Shown: piece after piece, positions 26,089-34,413 of the stretch | How the letters are laid out: every line of letters starts with the position of its first letter | Numbering within the stretch: the stretch's first letter is position 1 | DNA from: RGIG3009 sp045653425 | GTDB taxonomy: Bacteria > Bacillota > Clostridia > Oscillospirales > Acutalibacteraceae | Length of the DNA stretch: 64,000 bases | Reading direction: 5' to 3' | Assembly: GCA_045653425.1 (NCBI GenBank) | Contig: JAZOLU010000006.1 | Span: 1 to 64,000, forward strand | The notes under the pieces: generated by a model | The model's input: only the letters and a program-made list of their open reading frames with translations | The model's database searches: none | Told to the model about the DNA's origin: nothing | Translations under genes and position numbers: made by a program

Positions 26089-26962
26089 CGGGGCGCGCGC
26101 CGACCGCTTTTTGGCGGAGACGCTTGTGGTTACCCGCTCCGCCGTGCAAAAATGGATGGACGGGGGACACGTGCTGGTAAACGGACGGGTGCTTGTAAAA
26201 AGCACCCGTTTGTGCGAGGGAGACTGCGTTACCGTGACCCCGCCCGAACCGCAACCCTGTACCGCCGAGGCACAGGATATTCCGCTGGACGTGGTGTATG
26301 AGGATGACGACTTGTTGGTGGTGAACAAGCCCAAGGGGATGGTGGTGCACCCCGCCGCCGGCAACCCCGACGGCACACTGGTGAACGCGTTGCTTGCGCA
26401 CTGCCCGCAAGGGTTATCCGGCATTAACGGGGTGCTGCGCCCCGGCATTGTGCACCGCATTGACAAGGATACCAGCGGGTTGCTGATTGTGGCAAAAAAC
26501 GACACGGCTCATCAAGGGTTGGCGGCGCAAATTGCGGCGCACAGTTTTACCCGCGAGTATGAGGCGGTGGTGGTTGGCCATTTGCGCCAGCAGCAGGGAA
26601 CGGTGAACGCGCCCATTGGGCGGCACCCCGTTCACCGCAAAAAAATGGCGGTGACCGACCGCGGCAGCAAGCCCGCGGTGACGCATTACACGGTGCTGGG
26701 GGAGTACCCGGGCTACACGCACGTGCGCCTGCGGCTGGAAACGGGGCGCACCCACCAAATTCGCGTACATATGGCGTATTTGGGGCACCCCGTGGCGGGG
26801 GATGTGGTGTACGGCGGTGCCAAGCAACCCGCAGAACTTGGCGGGCAATGTTTGCACGCGCGGCACATTGGGTTTGAGCACCCCACCACCGGCGAGTGGA
26901 TGGTGTTTGACAGCCCGCTGCCGCCGTATTTTACCGCGTTTTTGCGCAAAATTGAACAATGA
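26051..26962 (+). CDS. RluA/RluD-family pseudouridine synthase
   Basis: Converts uridine to pseudouridine in rRNA. The 303-residue protein has an N-terminal S4 RNA-binding domain (about 15-65) and the catalytic motif HRIDKDTSGLL with Asp138. GRTHQIRVH, another family motif, is near residue 234. The start at 26051 follows GGAGGG by five bases and lies inside lspA. Context after lspA suggests the RluD type acting on 23S rRNA, but the exact target cannot be read from sequence. Confidence 0.9.
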   Translation: MQPIQLTIPPEGDGARADRFLAETLVVTRSAVQKWMDGGHVLVNGRVLVKSTRLCEGDCVTVTPPEPQPCTAEAQDIPLDVVYEDDDLLVVNKPKGMVVHPAAGNPDGTLVNALLAHCPQGLSGINGVLRPGIVHRIDKDTSGLLIVAKNDTAHQGLAAQIAAHSFTREYEAVVVGHLRQQQGTVNAPIGRHPVHRKKMAVTDRGSKPAVTHYTVLGEYPGYTHVRLRLETGRTHQIRVHMAYLGHPVAGDVVYGGAKQPAELGGQCLHARHIGFEHPTTGEWMVFDSPLPPYFTAFLRKIEQ

Positions 26963-27356
26963 AAAGCACCGGAGAGATACGCTGTTGTTCTTAACGGAGA
27001 ATTTTAATTTCCTTACATTCGTGTTAAGAACCAGCATCGCATTTGTGTGTACAAATGCCGTCGGTAAGTAGCCCAAACCCACTACAACAAAAAAGAGAAG
27101 ATTCGTCTATTCCAACGAGTCTTCTCTTTCTTTTTGTTTGTTAAGTGATATGCTGCCTTTGGCAGCGTGGTATTTTTGCTTTGCAAAAGTGGTATTAAAC
27201 CCTTTGGGATTAGTGATATTCTATTCGCCCAGAACTTGCGAAGCAAATATCACTCGGCTGAAAGCCGAATAACACTGCGTAGCAATATCACTCGCCGTAG
27301 GCGAATAGAGTTGCGTGATACTCCGCTTGGAGTATCACGCTATCTCCGGTGCTTTT
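26962..27356. terminator. Bidirectional terminator stem interrupted by repeat R1
   Basis: AAAAGCACCGGAGA (26962-26975) and TCTCCGGTGCTTTT (27343-27356) are perfect 14-bp complements ending in a T-run (27353-27358). They lie between the convergent rluD-family and hemW genes. Removing the ~367 bases between them would leave an ordinary terminator, so the repeat appears to occupy its loop. Confidence 0.6.
26991..27342 (+). repeat. Dispersed hairpin-array repeat, copy R1
   Basis: Fills the ~400-base gap between rluD family and hemW. In order it has: a TTCTTAAC/GTTAAGAA hairpin (26988-27030), an ATTTGT/ACAAAT hairpin, a 14-bp bidirectional terminator (27093-27128, then TCTTTTTG), and a 202-bp array (27141-27342). 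The array contains mini-hairpins such as GCTGCC-TTT-GGCAGC and TTTGCTTTGCAAA, split by AGTGATATT-like spacers in the left half and AATATCACT-like spacers in the right half. It ends with GCGTGATACTCC/GGAGTATCACGC. The same order recurs in R2. No transposase or plausible CDS is inside. Confidence 0.75.
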
Positions 27357-27368
27357 TTGTGCGAAAAT

Positions 27369-28478
27369 TCAGGTGAGTAATTTTGACAGAATGGCGTTGG
27401 ACACCAAAAACCCGTCCCGCGTGAGGCGGATACCGGCGGTATCTTGTACCACCAAAGTGGGGGGCAACCCCGCCGCGCGCTTGCGCCAACGGGCGGGCAG
27501 AGGCGCGCCGAAGCGCGCGCGGTACGCCTCCTCCGTTAACCCCGCGGTTAGGCGCAGGCGCAGCATGGCGTATTCCTCCGGCGAGTTTTCCGCAATGGCG
27601 TTTTGGTCGGTACATTCCGCGACGGGCGCGGCGTCCTGTAAAAACGCGGAGAGCGAGCGAGGGTAGGCGAAGCGCCGCCCACCCCAAAACGAGTGTGCCG
27701 ACGGGCCGATGCCGATGTACGGTTCCGCGTTCCAGTATTTGAGGTTGTGGCGGCTCTCATACCCGCTTTTGGCAAAGTTGGAGATTTCGTACTGGGCAAA
27801 GCCGTGCTGTTCCAACGCCGCCGCGGCGGTGTGGTACAGTGCCACCGTTTCGTCCTCATTTGGCAGAGAGGGCGGGGCGGCGGCAAAGGGGGTGCCGTGT
27901 TCCAGTTTGAGCAGGTAGGCGGACACGTGCGTGGCCCCCCACGCCGCACAACACGCCACGGCGCGGGTAACGTCCGCCGCGGTTTGGTGGGGGGTGCCCA
28001 GCATAATATCCAGCGATACGTTGCGAATACCCGCCGCGTGTGCGGCGGTGAGTGCCGCTTCCGTTTGCGCGGTGGTGTGACGCCGACCCAGTGCGTGCAG
28101 ATGCGCGTTGTTTACCGCCTGCATACCCAGCGACAGGCGGTTGCCGCCCGCGGCGGCAAAGGCGGCGAGGGTTTCGTACAAATTATCGGCGGGGTTGGCT
28201 TCCAGCGTGATTTCTGCCGCCTCGGGCATACGGAACAACCGCCGCGCGGCAGTTACCAGCCGCGCGAGTTGCTCACCACCCAGCAGAGAGGGGGTGCCGC
28301 CGCCGAAATACAACGTGTCTGCCGTGTCGTCAACGCGTGCCGACCACGCCGCCATAGCGCGCAGCAATGCCTGCACATACGCATCGCGTTCCGACTGCGT
28401 GGCGGTGAGCGAGTAAAAATCGCAATACGGGCACTTGGAAACGCAAAACGGAACGTGCAAATACACACCAATGGGCAA
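27369..28478 (-). CDS. hemW: HemW-like radical SAM protein (coproporphyrinogen oxidase-like)
   Basis: Radical SAM family protein once annotated as oxygen-independent coproporphyrinogen oxidase. HemW members act as heme chaperones. The 369-residue protein opens with PIGVYLHVPFCVSKCPYCDF, whose C12, C16 and C19 bind the 4Fe-4S cluster, followed by YFGGGTPSLL. The TTG at 28478 is chosen because AGGAGG lies eight bases upstream. The in-frame ATG at 28556 lies beyond the lysC terminator. Length matches HemW rather than the longer HemN. Separated from lysC by a strong terminator. Confidence 0.88.
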   Translation of the reverse strand: MPIGVYLHVPFCVSKCPYCDFYSLTATQSERDAYVQALLRAMAAWSARVDDTADTLYFGGGTPSLLGGEQLARLVTAARRLFRMPEAAEITLEANPADNLYETLAAFAAAGGNRLSLGMQAVNNAHLHALGRRHTTAQTEAALTAAHAAGIRNVSLDIMLGTPHQTAADVTRAVACCAAWGATHVSAYLLKLEHGTPFAAAPPSLPNEDETVALYHTAAAALEQHGFAQYEISNFAKSGYESRHNLKYWNAEPYIGIGPSAHSFWGGRRFAYPRSLSAFLQDAAPVAECTDQNAIAENSPEEYAMLRLRLTAGLTEEAYRARFGAPLPARWRKRAAGLPPTLVVQDTAGIRLTRDGFLVSNAILSKLLT

Positions 28479-28507
28479 GACGGCTACCTCCTTTTTGCAA
28501 ATTAACA

Positions 28508-28535
28508 AAAAAAGCCGCGGGTGCGGCTTTTTTGG
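28508..28535 (-). terminator. Terminator after lysC
   Basis: AAAAAAGCCGC and GCGGCTTTTTT form an 11-bp symmetric stem with a 4-nt loop, just downstream of the lysC stop in the leftward direction. The T-run works on both strands. Confidence 0.85.
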
Positions 28536-28542
28536 TGTGTAC

Positions 28543-29751
28543 TTAGTCGTTATCAAAGAACTTGCCGTGTACCGCCGCTACCGCGCGGTCTGCGTCTTTA
28601 CGGTCGATTAACACGGAGATTTTGATTTCGCTGGTGGAAATGGTTTGAATGTTGATGTTGGCGTCGGACAGTGCCTCAAACATTTTTGACGCCACGCCTT
28701 CGTGCGTTTCCATACCCGCACCCACAATGGAGACTTTGGCGAGGTCTGTGTCGCAAGACAGACGCTTTACGCCCAAGTGAGTGCAATATTCTTTGAGTGC
28801 CGCCACGGTTTTTTCACCGTCCGCTTCCGGTACGGTGAAGGAAATGTCTTTGGTGCCGTCGCGACCCACCGATTGCAGAATGATATCCACGTTGACGTGG
28901 GCTTGTGCCACCAAGGCAAAAATTTTAAAGGCGATACCGGGCGAGTCGGGCAGGCCCACAATGGCCACCCGCGCAATACTGGTATCTTTGGCGACTCCGG
29001 TAATAAGCATTTTTTCCACGTTGGTTACCTCCTTAACTTTGGTGCCGGGGACTTGGGTGATGCTGGAAAGAACTTCCAGTTCAATGCCGTATTTTTTGGC
29101 CATTTCTACCGAGCGGTTGTTGAGTACCTGTGCGCCCAGCGTGGCGAGTTCCAGCATTTCGTCGTGCGTAATCTCTTCCAACTTGCGGGCGTTTGGCACT
29201 TTGCGCGGGTCGGCGGTGAACACGCCTTCCACGTCGGTATAAATTTGGCACAGGTCCGCGTGCATAGACGCCGCAATGGCTACCGCGCTGGTGTCTGAAC
29301 CGCCGCGACCCAGGGTGGTGATGTCGTCGTATTTATTCAGGCCTTGGAAGCCCGCCACAATGACAATCTTTTTCTTGTCCAGTTCCGCGCGGATGCGCTC
29401 GGCATCTACCTTTTTAATGCGCGCCATTGCGTGCTTGGAATCTGTGCGGAAGCCCGCTTGCCAGCCCAACAGCGAAATGGCGGGACAACCCAACTTTTCG
29501 CACGCCATAGCGAGCAGCGCAATGGAAATTTGTTCGCCCGCCGACAGCAACATATCCATTTCGCGTTTGCTGGCGTTTGGGTCAATTTCCCGCGCTTTGT
29601 CAATGAGGTCGTCCGTGGTGTCGCCCTGAGCCGAGACGACGACCACCACGTCGTTCCCTTCGCGGTACGAACGGGTGATGATGCCCGCCACGCGCATAAC
29701 GCGCTCGGCATCTGCCACCGAACTGCCGCCGAACTTTTTAACAATTAACAT
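28543..29751 (-). CDS. lysC: Aspartate kinase
   Basis: Phosphorylates aspartate, opening the lysine, threonine and methionine pathways. The 402-residue protein begins MLIVKKFGGSSVADAERV, has GRGGSDTSAVA near residue 153, and ends with two ACT regulatory domains (from about 265), so feedback control is expected. It follows hom by 31 bases on the same strand. It shares the aspartate-semialdehyde branch with dapA at 21715. Confidence 0.95.
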   Translation of the reverse strand: MLIVKKFGGSSVADAERVMRVAGIITRSYREGNDVVVVVSAQGDTTDDLIDKAREIDPNASKREMDMLLSAGEQISIALLAMACEKLGCPAISLLGWQAGFRTDSKHAMARIKKVDAERIRAELDKKKIVIVAGFQGLNKYDDITTLGRGGSDTSAVAIAASMHADLCQIYTDVEGVFTADPRKVPNARKLEEITHDEMLELATLGAQVLNNRSVEMAKKYGIELEVLSSITQVPGTKVKEVTNVEKMLITGVAKDTSIARVAIVGLPDSPGIAFKIFALVAQAHVNVDIILQSVGRDGTKDISFTVPEADGEKTVAALKEYCTHLGVKRLSCDTDLAKVSIVGAGMETHEGVASKMFEALSDANINIQTISTSEIKISVLIDRKDADRAVAAVHGKFFDND

Positions 29752-29782
29752 ACTCGTTCCTCCTTAGGACGTTCAATTACAC

Positions 29783-31018
29783 TTATAACTCGGCCATGCG
29801 TAAACGGCTGACCAACGTGACGTCTGACAGTGCTGCCAAGGCATCCTCCAACGCGGATGCGGTGAGCGGCGGGGTGCATACCGCCGTTTCGCCCTGTGCC
29901 GTGGCGGTTTCGGGGAGTAGGGTCACATCCCCCAGCGCACTGTGCAAACGGTTGAGCAGTGCTTGAGTGTCTGCCGTGGCAAAACGCAGCAAATAGCGGT
30001 AAGTATCCGCCCCTGCGTCCAACACGTAGTCCGGCGAGCCGGATTCCCAGAACAAATATTTGCGCGCTCCCAGGTGCTTGACTTCGTCAATTACATCTGC
30101 CACCACGGCAGATGCCGTGGGTAGTTTGCCCGCGCCGCGGCCGTAAAATACCACGTCGCCAATGGCGTTGCCACGCACCATAATGCCGTTAAATACGTCG
30201 TTAATATCTGCCAGTAAACTGGTTTTGGGAACCAGCATGGGTGCTACCAAGCAGTGCAAACGCTCGCCCACCAAACGCACGCGGCCAATGAGTTTAATAA
30301 CACAACCCAGCGATTCGGCACACTGCACGTCCGCCGGGGTGAGGGCGGTGATGCCCTCCGTGTGCACCTGTTCCGGATACACGTGTTTGCCAAACGCCAG
30401 CGATGCCAAAATGCAGATTTTACGGCACGCGTCGTGCCCTTCCACGTCCGCCGCCGGGTCCCGCTCCGCGTAACCTAAACGTTGCGCCTCTGCCAGTGCC
30501 GTGTCGAAATCCAACCCGTCTTGCACCATACGCGTGAGCATAAAGTTGGTGGTGCCGTTTAAAATGCCGGCAATTTCATACACTTCGTTTGCCGCCAAGC
30601 ACTGGTCAATGGGGCGCAAAATGGGAATGCCGCCGCCTACGCTTGCCTCAAACAAAAAGTTGAGGTTGCGCTCCTTGGCAATGGCCAGCAGTTCGTCCCC
30701 CTTGGCGGCAACCAGTTCCTTATTGGAAGTGACCACGTGTTTGCCCGCCAGCAGGCACGCTTTAACGTAGTCATACGCCGGGTGCAAGCCGCCCATCGTT
30801 TCCACCACAATGCGAATGTCCGCATCGTTCACAATGTCATCAAACGACGTGGTGAACAACGGTGCATACGGAAGTTCCGGGAACGTGCGCAGGTCTAAAA
30901 TGCGTTTGACCGCAATGGATTCCCCCGCTTTGTGTGTGATGGTTTCGTGATTTTGGTGCAGCACTTCCGCCACACCGGAGCCGACCACGCCGTGCCCCAA
31001 AATTGCAATTTGCACCAT
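29783..31018 (-). CDS. hom: Homoserine dehydrogenase
   Basis: Reduces aspartate semialdehyde to homoserine. The 411-residue protein has an NAD(P)-binding start AILGHGVVGSGVAEVL and the catalytic GILNGTTNFMLTRM region near 150-163. The C-terminal part is compatible with an ACT regulatory domain but is weakly conserved to the eye. It lies between a ThrR-like regulator and lysC, and the spacing suggests one transcript from the promoter at 31564. Confidence 0.94.
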   Translation of the reverse strand: MVQIAILGHGVVGSGVAEVLHQNHETITHKAGESIAVKRILDLRTFPELPYAPLFTTSFDDIVNDADIRIVVETMGGLHPAYDYVKACLLAGKHVVTSNKELVAAKGDELLAIAKERNLNFLFEASVGGGIPILRPIDQCLAANEVYEIAGILNGTTNFMLTRMVQDGLDFDTALAEAQRLGYAERDPAADVEGHDACRKICILASLAFGKHVYPEQVHTEGITALTPADVQCAESLGCVIKLIGRVRLVGERLHCLVAPMLVPKTSLLADINDVFNGIMVRGNAIGDVVFYGRGAGKLPTASAVVADVIDEVKHLGARKYLFWESGSPDYVLDAGADTYRYLLRFATADTQALLNRLHSALGDVTLLPETATAQGETAVCTPPLTASALEDALAALSDVTLVSRLRMAEL

Positions 31019-31042
31019 ATTGCCACTGCCTCCCCTTTTTTG

Positions 31043-31492
31043 TTAGTCCCCTTTTTGCCGAATGCCGTTTACGTGCTGAACACCCGGCACGCGCGCTACC
31101 TGCTCCAAAAACAGGTTGAGCGGTGTTGATAAATTTTCCGTGCGCGCACACAAGGTGGCGCGCGCCGTGCCGTTTTGCGGCAAATCTTGATTGATGGTGA
31201 CAATGCTGGCACCCGCTTTGGAAAACGCCGCCAACACCCCCGACAACACGCCCGGACAGTCTTGCAACAGCAATTCCACCGAGACCGTGGCGGGTGCTGC
31301 TTTGCCGATGTACGGCTCCACCACGTCCCTATACTTATAATACGCGCTGCGCGAAATACCGTGCAAGCGCGCCGCCGCGCTGACCGAGCGCACGCGCCCC
31401 GCCGCAATGTCCGTTTTTGCCGCGAGTACCTGACGGTAGATTTCCGGCAATGCCTCGGTTTTGACAAGCAGCCATTCGGGGTAATTCGCCAT
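31043..31492 (-). CDS. ACT-domain protein, ThrR/PheB (UPF0735) type
   Basis: 149 residues with an N-terminal helix-turn-helix-like half (about 1-66; SVSAAARLHGISRSAYYKY) and a C-terminal ACT domain beginning VSVELLLQDCPGVLSGVL. In Bacillus subtilis the related ThrR represses hom and thr genes. Here the gene is first in an operon with hom and lysC, so a role in threonine/aspartate-family control is likely. The ATG at 31492 follows a weak GGGTGG. A longer in-frame start at 31705 would run through the promoter and the terminator T-run and is rejected. Confidence 0.75.
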   Translation of the reverse strand: MANYPEWLLVKTEALPEIYRQVLAAKTDIAAGRVRSVSAAARLHGISRSAYYKYRDVVEPYIGKAAPATVSVELLLQDCPGVLSGVLAAFSKAGASIVTINQDLPQNGTARATLCARTENLSTPLNLFLEQVARVPGVQHVNGIRQKGD

Positions 31493-31535
31493 AAATTGTC
31501 CACCACCCAAGAACACTTGTTTTGAGGATGAAAAC

Positions 31536-31564
31536 ACTATAACACATCTTTTCCCCAAAATCAA
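31536..31564 (-). promoter_or_regulatory. Promoter of thrR-like/hom/lysC operon
   Basis: On the minus strand TTGATT (31564-31559) and TATAGT (31541-31536) are separated by 17 bases, about 45 bases upstream of the first start codon. Confidence 0.65.
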
Positions 31565-31604
31565 GAGGGAAATACCAAAAAAATCACCTTTTTTTGAACA
31601 AAGC

Positions 31605-32011
31605 AAAAAAACGAACCGCCCGCCGAAAAATGGCACTATCCTTAACGGGGAATTTGAAAATTCTTTCGATTCTGTTAAGAACCGGCGTTGCATTTGTATA
31701 TACAACTGCAGTTGGGCAGTAGCCCAAACCCGTTAACAACAGAAAAGAGAAGATTCGTTTATTACAACGAGTCTTCTCTTTCTTTTTGTCTGTTAAGTGA
31801 TATGCTGCCCTTGGCAGCGTGATATTTTCGCTTTGCGAAAGTGATATTAAACCCGATGGGTTTAGTGATATTCTATTCGCAAATAACTTGGCGCCGCCAA
31901 ATAACACTCGGCGCAAGCCGAATATAACTGCAAAGCAATATAACTCGCCAAAGGCGAATAGAGTTGCGTGATACTCCGCTTGGAGTATCACGCTAAAAGG
32001 CGGGCGGTTCG
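31605..32011 (-). terminator. Terminator stem of the PBP gene interrupted by repeat R2
   Basis: CGAACCGCCCGCC (31612-31624) and GGCGGGCGGTTCG (31999-32011) are perfect 13-bp complements. In the leftward direction the second arm is followed by TTTTTTT. The arms differ in sequence from those around R1, so they belong to the locus and not to the repeat. The ~374 bases between them are the repeat and short flanks. Confidence 0.6.
31642..31994 (+). repeat. Dispersed hairpin-array repeat, copy R2
   Basis: Second copy of the repeat, in the same orientation as R1 and of nearly equal length (353 against 352). It has the TTAAC/GTTAA hairpin, TTGTATATACAA, TTGGGC-AGTA-GCCCAA, the terminator (31745-31780), and a 202-bp array (31793-31994) with GCTGCC-CTT-GGCAGC, TTCGCTTTGCGAA, AAACCC-GAT-GGGTTT, CGGCGCAAGCCG, GCAAAGC and CGCCAAAGGCG between AGTGATATT or AATATAACT spacers. 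The hairpin TTTGC/GCAAA of R1 is TTCGC/GCGAA here, a compensatory change. It accounts for most of the 536-base gap between the thrR-like and PBP genes. Confidence 0.75.
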
Positions 32012-32028
32012 GAAAGGTTTGAGGTGGG

Positions 32029-34257
32029 TTACGGCGTGGTGGTTTGTGCTGCCGTGGTGCCGGCGGTGGTGTTTTGGGTGGTGCCCACCGTGGGCGTGCC
32101 ACCGGTTGAGGGCGTGCCGCCGGTGTACAGCGGCGTGCCCGCGTGTTGGGTGCAGGTGGCGGGCAACTGGTCGGGTTTGTACACGCCCGTGCCCGTTTTT
32201 TTGCACGCGTTGGTTGCCAAGAGCCCCGATTGATAGCAGAAAGTGGCTTCCACCGTGGTGCCGGCGTGCGCGTCAAACGTCATGGGTTCCAGTCCTTCGT
32301 GCAGTGCCAGCATCACTTTGCTCCACAAATTGCGCGCGGCGGAGGTTTGTTTGCTGGTGAGTTCTTGGTTTTGGTCGTAACCGAACCAACTTGCCGCCAC
32401 GTATTGCGGCGTGCCGCCTACCAGCCATACGTCGTTATTTTCTTGCGTGGTGCCGGTTTTGGCGAACACTTCCCAGTTTTTCCACGCGGTTTTGAGCGAG
32501 CGCGCGGTAGCACCGTTGCTGCCCTGCACCACGTTTTGCAACAGGCGGTTCATGACGTACGCCGAGTTTTCGTCCAGCACGGGTACGGCGGTGGGGGTTT
32601 TGGTGAGAATGACCTCGCCGTCCAGTTCCACTTTGGTGAACGAGTACGGTTCGTTATAATAGCCGCCGTTGCCGAAGATTTGGTATGCCGCCGCAATTTC
32701 GCGCGCGTACACGCCTTTGGTGAGACCGCCGAGTGCCATAGGCGCGTTGTCAATGTCTGTGTGGCCTTTGTTGTCCGACGTGACCAGCGACGTCATATTC
32801 AGCGAGCCGGTGAGGAAATTGAACGCCCGCTGCGGCGTGAGTTGCTGCAAAATTTGCGCCGGCACGGTGTTCATTGACGATTGCACCGCCAAATCTACCA
32901 CCGTCATACCGCTGTCGCGGGGGGAACTTTGGTTGTAGTTTTTGGGCCACTTGGTGCCGTCGCGCAAAATAATATAACAATCCTTAATGGGGGAGGAGAA
33001 ATTGATGAGGTTGAGTTGCACCGCCGGCGCGTATACGGAAATGGGTTTCATTGCCGAGCCGGGTTGGCGAATGGAAGCCGTGGCGCGGTTGAGAATGCGG
33101 TTGGCGGTTTTTTCGCCGCGGCCGCCCACTACCGCCACGGTTTTGCCGGTGTAGTCCATTACATAAATAGCGGCTTGCGGTTGCACTTTGTCGCTTTCAA
33201 TAATCGCGGGGAAGTTGGCGTCGTCCGCGTAAATGGCCTCCGCCTTGGCTTGCAGTTCCGGGTCCTCGCACGAGTAAATGGTGAGGCCGCCGTAAAACAC
33301 CATATTCTTCGCCTGTGCTTCGGTGTAGCCGTAGGTTTCCATTAACGCATCCGCCACGTCGTCAATTAACATATCCGTGTAATAATCGTATACGTCCCCG
33401 CTTTGGACGGTGCCGGAATAGTGTAGTTCTTCGCCCAGTGCTTGCTGGTATTCGTCCGTGGTGATAAAGCCCAGTTCGTGCATTTTCCACAACACGGTGC
33501 GCTGACGGTTGCGCAACGCGTACGGGTGCGTGTAGGGGTTGTAGCGGGCGGGGTTGTTGGTGATGCTTGCCAGCACTGCACATTCCGCCAGCGTGAGTTC
33601 CTGCACGTCTTTGTCAAAATAATACCGCGCGCCCGCGCCCACGCCCTCAATGGTGCCGGTAAGCGGCAGAATGTTGAGGTACGCTTGCAAAATTTCGTCC
33701 TTGGTATAAAACTCTTCCATTTCAATGGCGGTGAGAATTTCCGTGACCTTGCGCTGGATGGTGTGGTCGTCGTTATCCGTGAGGTTTTTTACCAACTGCT
33801 GCGTGATGGTGGAACCGCCGTATTCCGTGTCGTTAAAATGCAACACCAGGTTGGCAAACGCCGAGATGGTGCGCTTCCAGTCCACGCCGTAGTGCTCGTT
33901 AAAACGCTCGTCCTCAATGGCGATGACCGCGTTTTTGAGGTTGGCGGGAATGTCGTTAAACGACACCCATTCCCGCTTAATGCCGTCTAACCGCTTAAAT
34001 TCCTCGTACGCGCCGGTGGTTTTGTTCAGCGTTTTGACAATGGTGGTTTGGTTTTGGTTGATGAGGTCCACGTCCGGCAGAGACGCCTTGCCGTCAAAAT
34101 TGGTGGCGATGTACACCGTTAACACGCACGCCACAATGCAGCCCGCAATGACCAAAATTAAACCGACAGTGAGCGCGCCTTTGCCAACGGTGGACAACAC
34201 ACGCCGCGTGCGCTTGGACGGAAAGCCCTTTAACCAAGCGGGTGTTTGAAAAGTCAT
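32029..34257 (-). CDS. Class A penicillin-binding protein (PBP1A-like)
   Basis: Bifunctional peptidoglycan glycosyltransferase and DD-transpeptidase anchored in the membrane. The 742-residue protein has a membrane helix at about 27-51, a GT51 domain with the catalytic Glu in EDERFNEHYG (115-124) and GGSTITQQLVKNL (148-160), and a transpeptidase domain with SAMK (401-404) and KTGT near 615. The end is a low-complexity Gly/Thr-rich tail. AAAGGAGG precedes the ATG. It is transcribed away from the BofC-like gene. Confidence 0.93.
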   Translation of the reverse strand: MTFQTPAWLKGFPSKRTRRVLSTVGKGALTVGLILVIAGCIVACVLTVYIATNFDGKASLPDVDLINQNQTTIVKTLNKTTGAYEEFKRLDGIKREWVSFNDIPANLKNAVIAIEDERFNEHYGVDWKRTISAFANLVLHFNDTEYGGSTITQQLVKNLTDNDDHTIQRKVTEILTAIEMEEFYTKDEILQAYLNILPLTGTIEGVGAGARYYFDKDVQELTLAECAVLASITNNPARYNPYTHPYALRNRQRTVLWKMHELGFITTDEYQQALGEELHYSGTVQSGDVYDYYTDMLIDDVADALMETYGYTEAQAKNMVFYGGLTIYSCEDPELQAKAEAIYADDANFPAIIESDKVQPQAAIYVMDYTGKTVAVVGGRGEKTANRILNRATASIRQPGSAMKPISVYAPAVQLNLINFSSPIKDCYIILRDGTKWPKNYNQSSPRDSGMTVVDLAVQSSMNTVPAQILQQLTPQRAFNFLTGSLNMTSLVTSDNKGHTDIDNAPMALGGLTKGVYAREIAAAYQIFGNGGYYNEPYSFTKVELDGEVILTKTPTAVPVLDENSAYVMNRLLQNVVQGSNGATARSLKTAWKNWEVFAKTGTTQENNDVWLVGGTPQYVAASWFGYDQNQELTSKQTSAARNLWSKVMLALHEGLEPMTFDAHAGTTVEATFCYQSGLLATNACKKTGTGVYKPDQLPATCTQHAGTPLYTGGTPSTGGTPTVGTTQNTTAGTTAAQTTTP

Positions 34258-34304
34258 ACGATTTGGTTCCTCCTTTGAGCCAAGGATGATAATTACACAA
34301 GGAT

Positions 34305-34333
34305 ATATTACCGCGCAACCGCTGAAATGTCAA
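34305..34333 (-). promoter_or_regulatory. Promoter of the PBP gene
   Basis: On the minus strand TTGACA (34333-34328) and TAATAT (34310-34305) are 17 bases apart. A second TTGACA lies nine bases further upstream. Confidence 0.65.
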
Positions 34334-34413
34334 ATGTCAAAATTGTAACCGTGGCATATTTGCCCGCATAAAGCCCACACTAATAGTGAATATGGACCGA
34401 AAGGTGGGGGATT

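Noticed and set aside
27000..27082. Similar minus-frame peptides in R1 and R2 (GLGY-x-PTA-x-V)
   Set aside because: The frames have no start or RBS of their own and run out of antisense of neighbouring genes. DNA-level repeat conservation explains the similarity.
27141..27342. CRISPR-like array
   Set aside because: The repeated units are 8-9 nt palindromic spacers around different short hairpins, the whole array recurs in R2 with the same order, and no cas gene is present.
27167..27376. 69-codon plus-strand frame inside repeat R1
   Set aside because: It spans the hairpin array and hemW terminator, with no RBS or protein-like composition.
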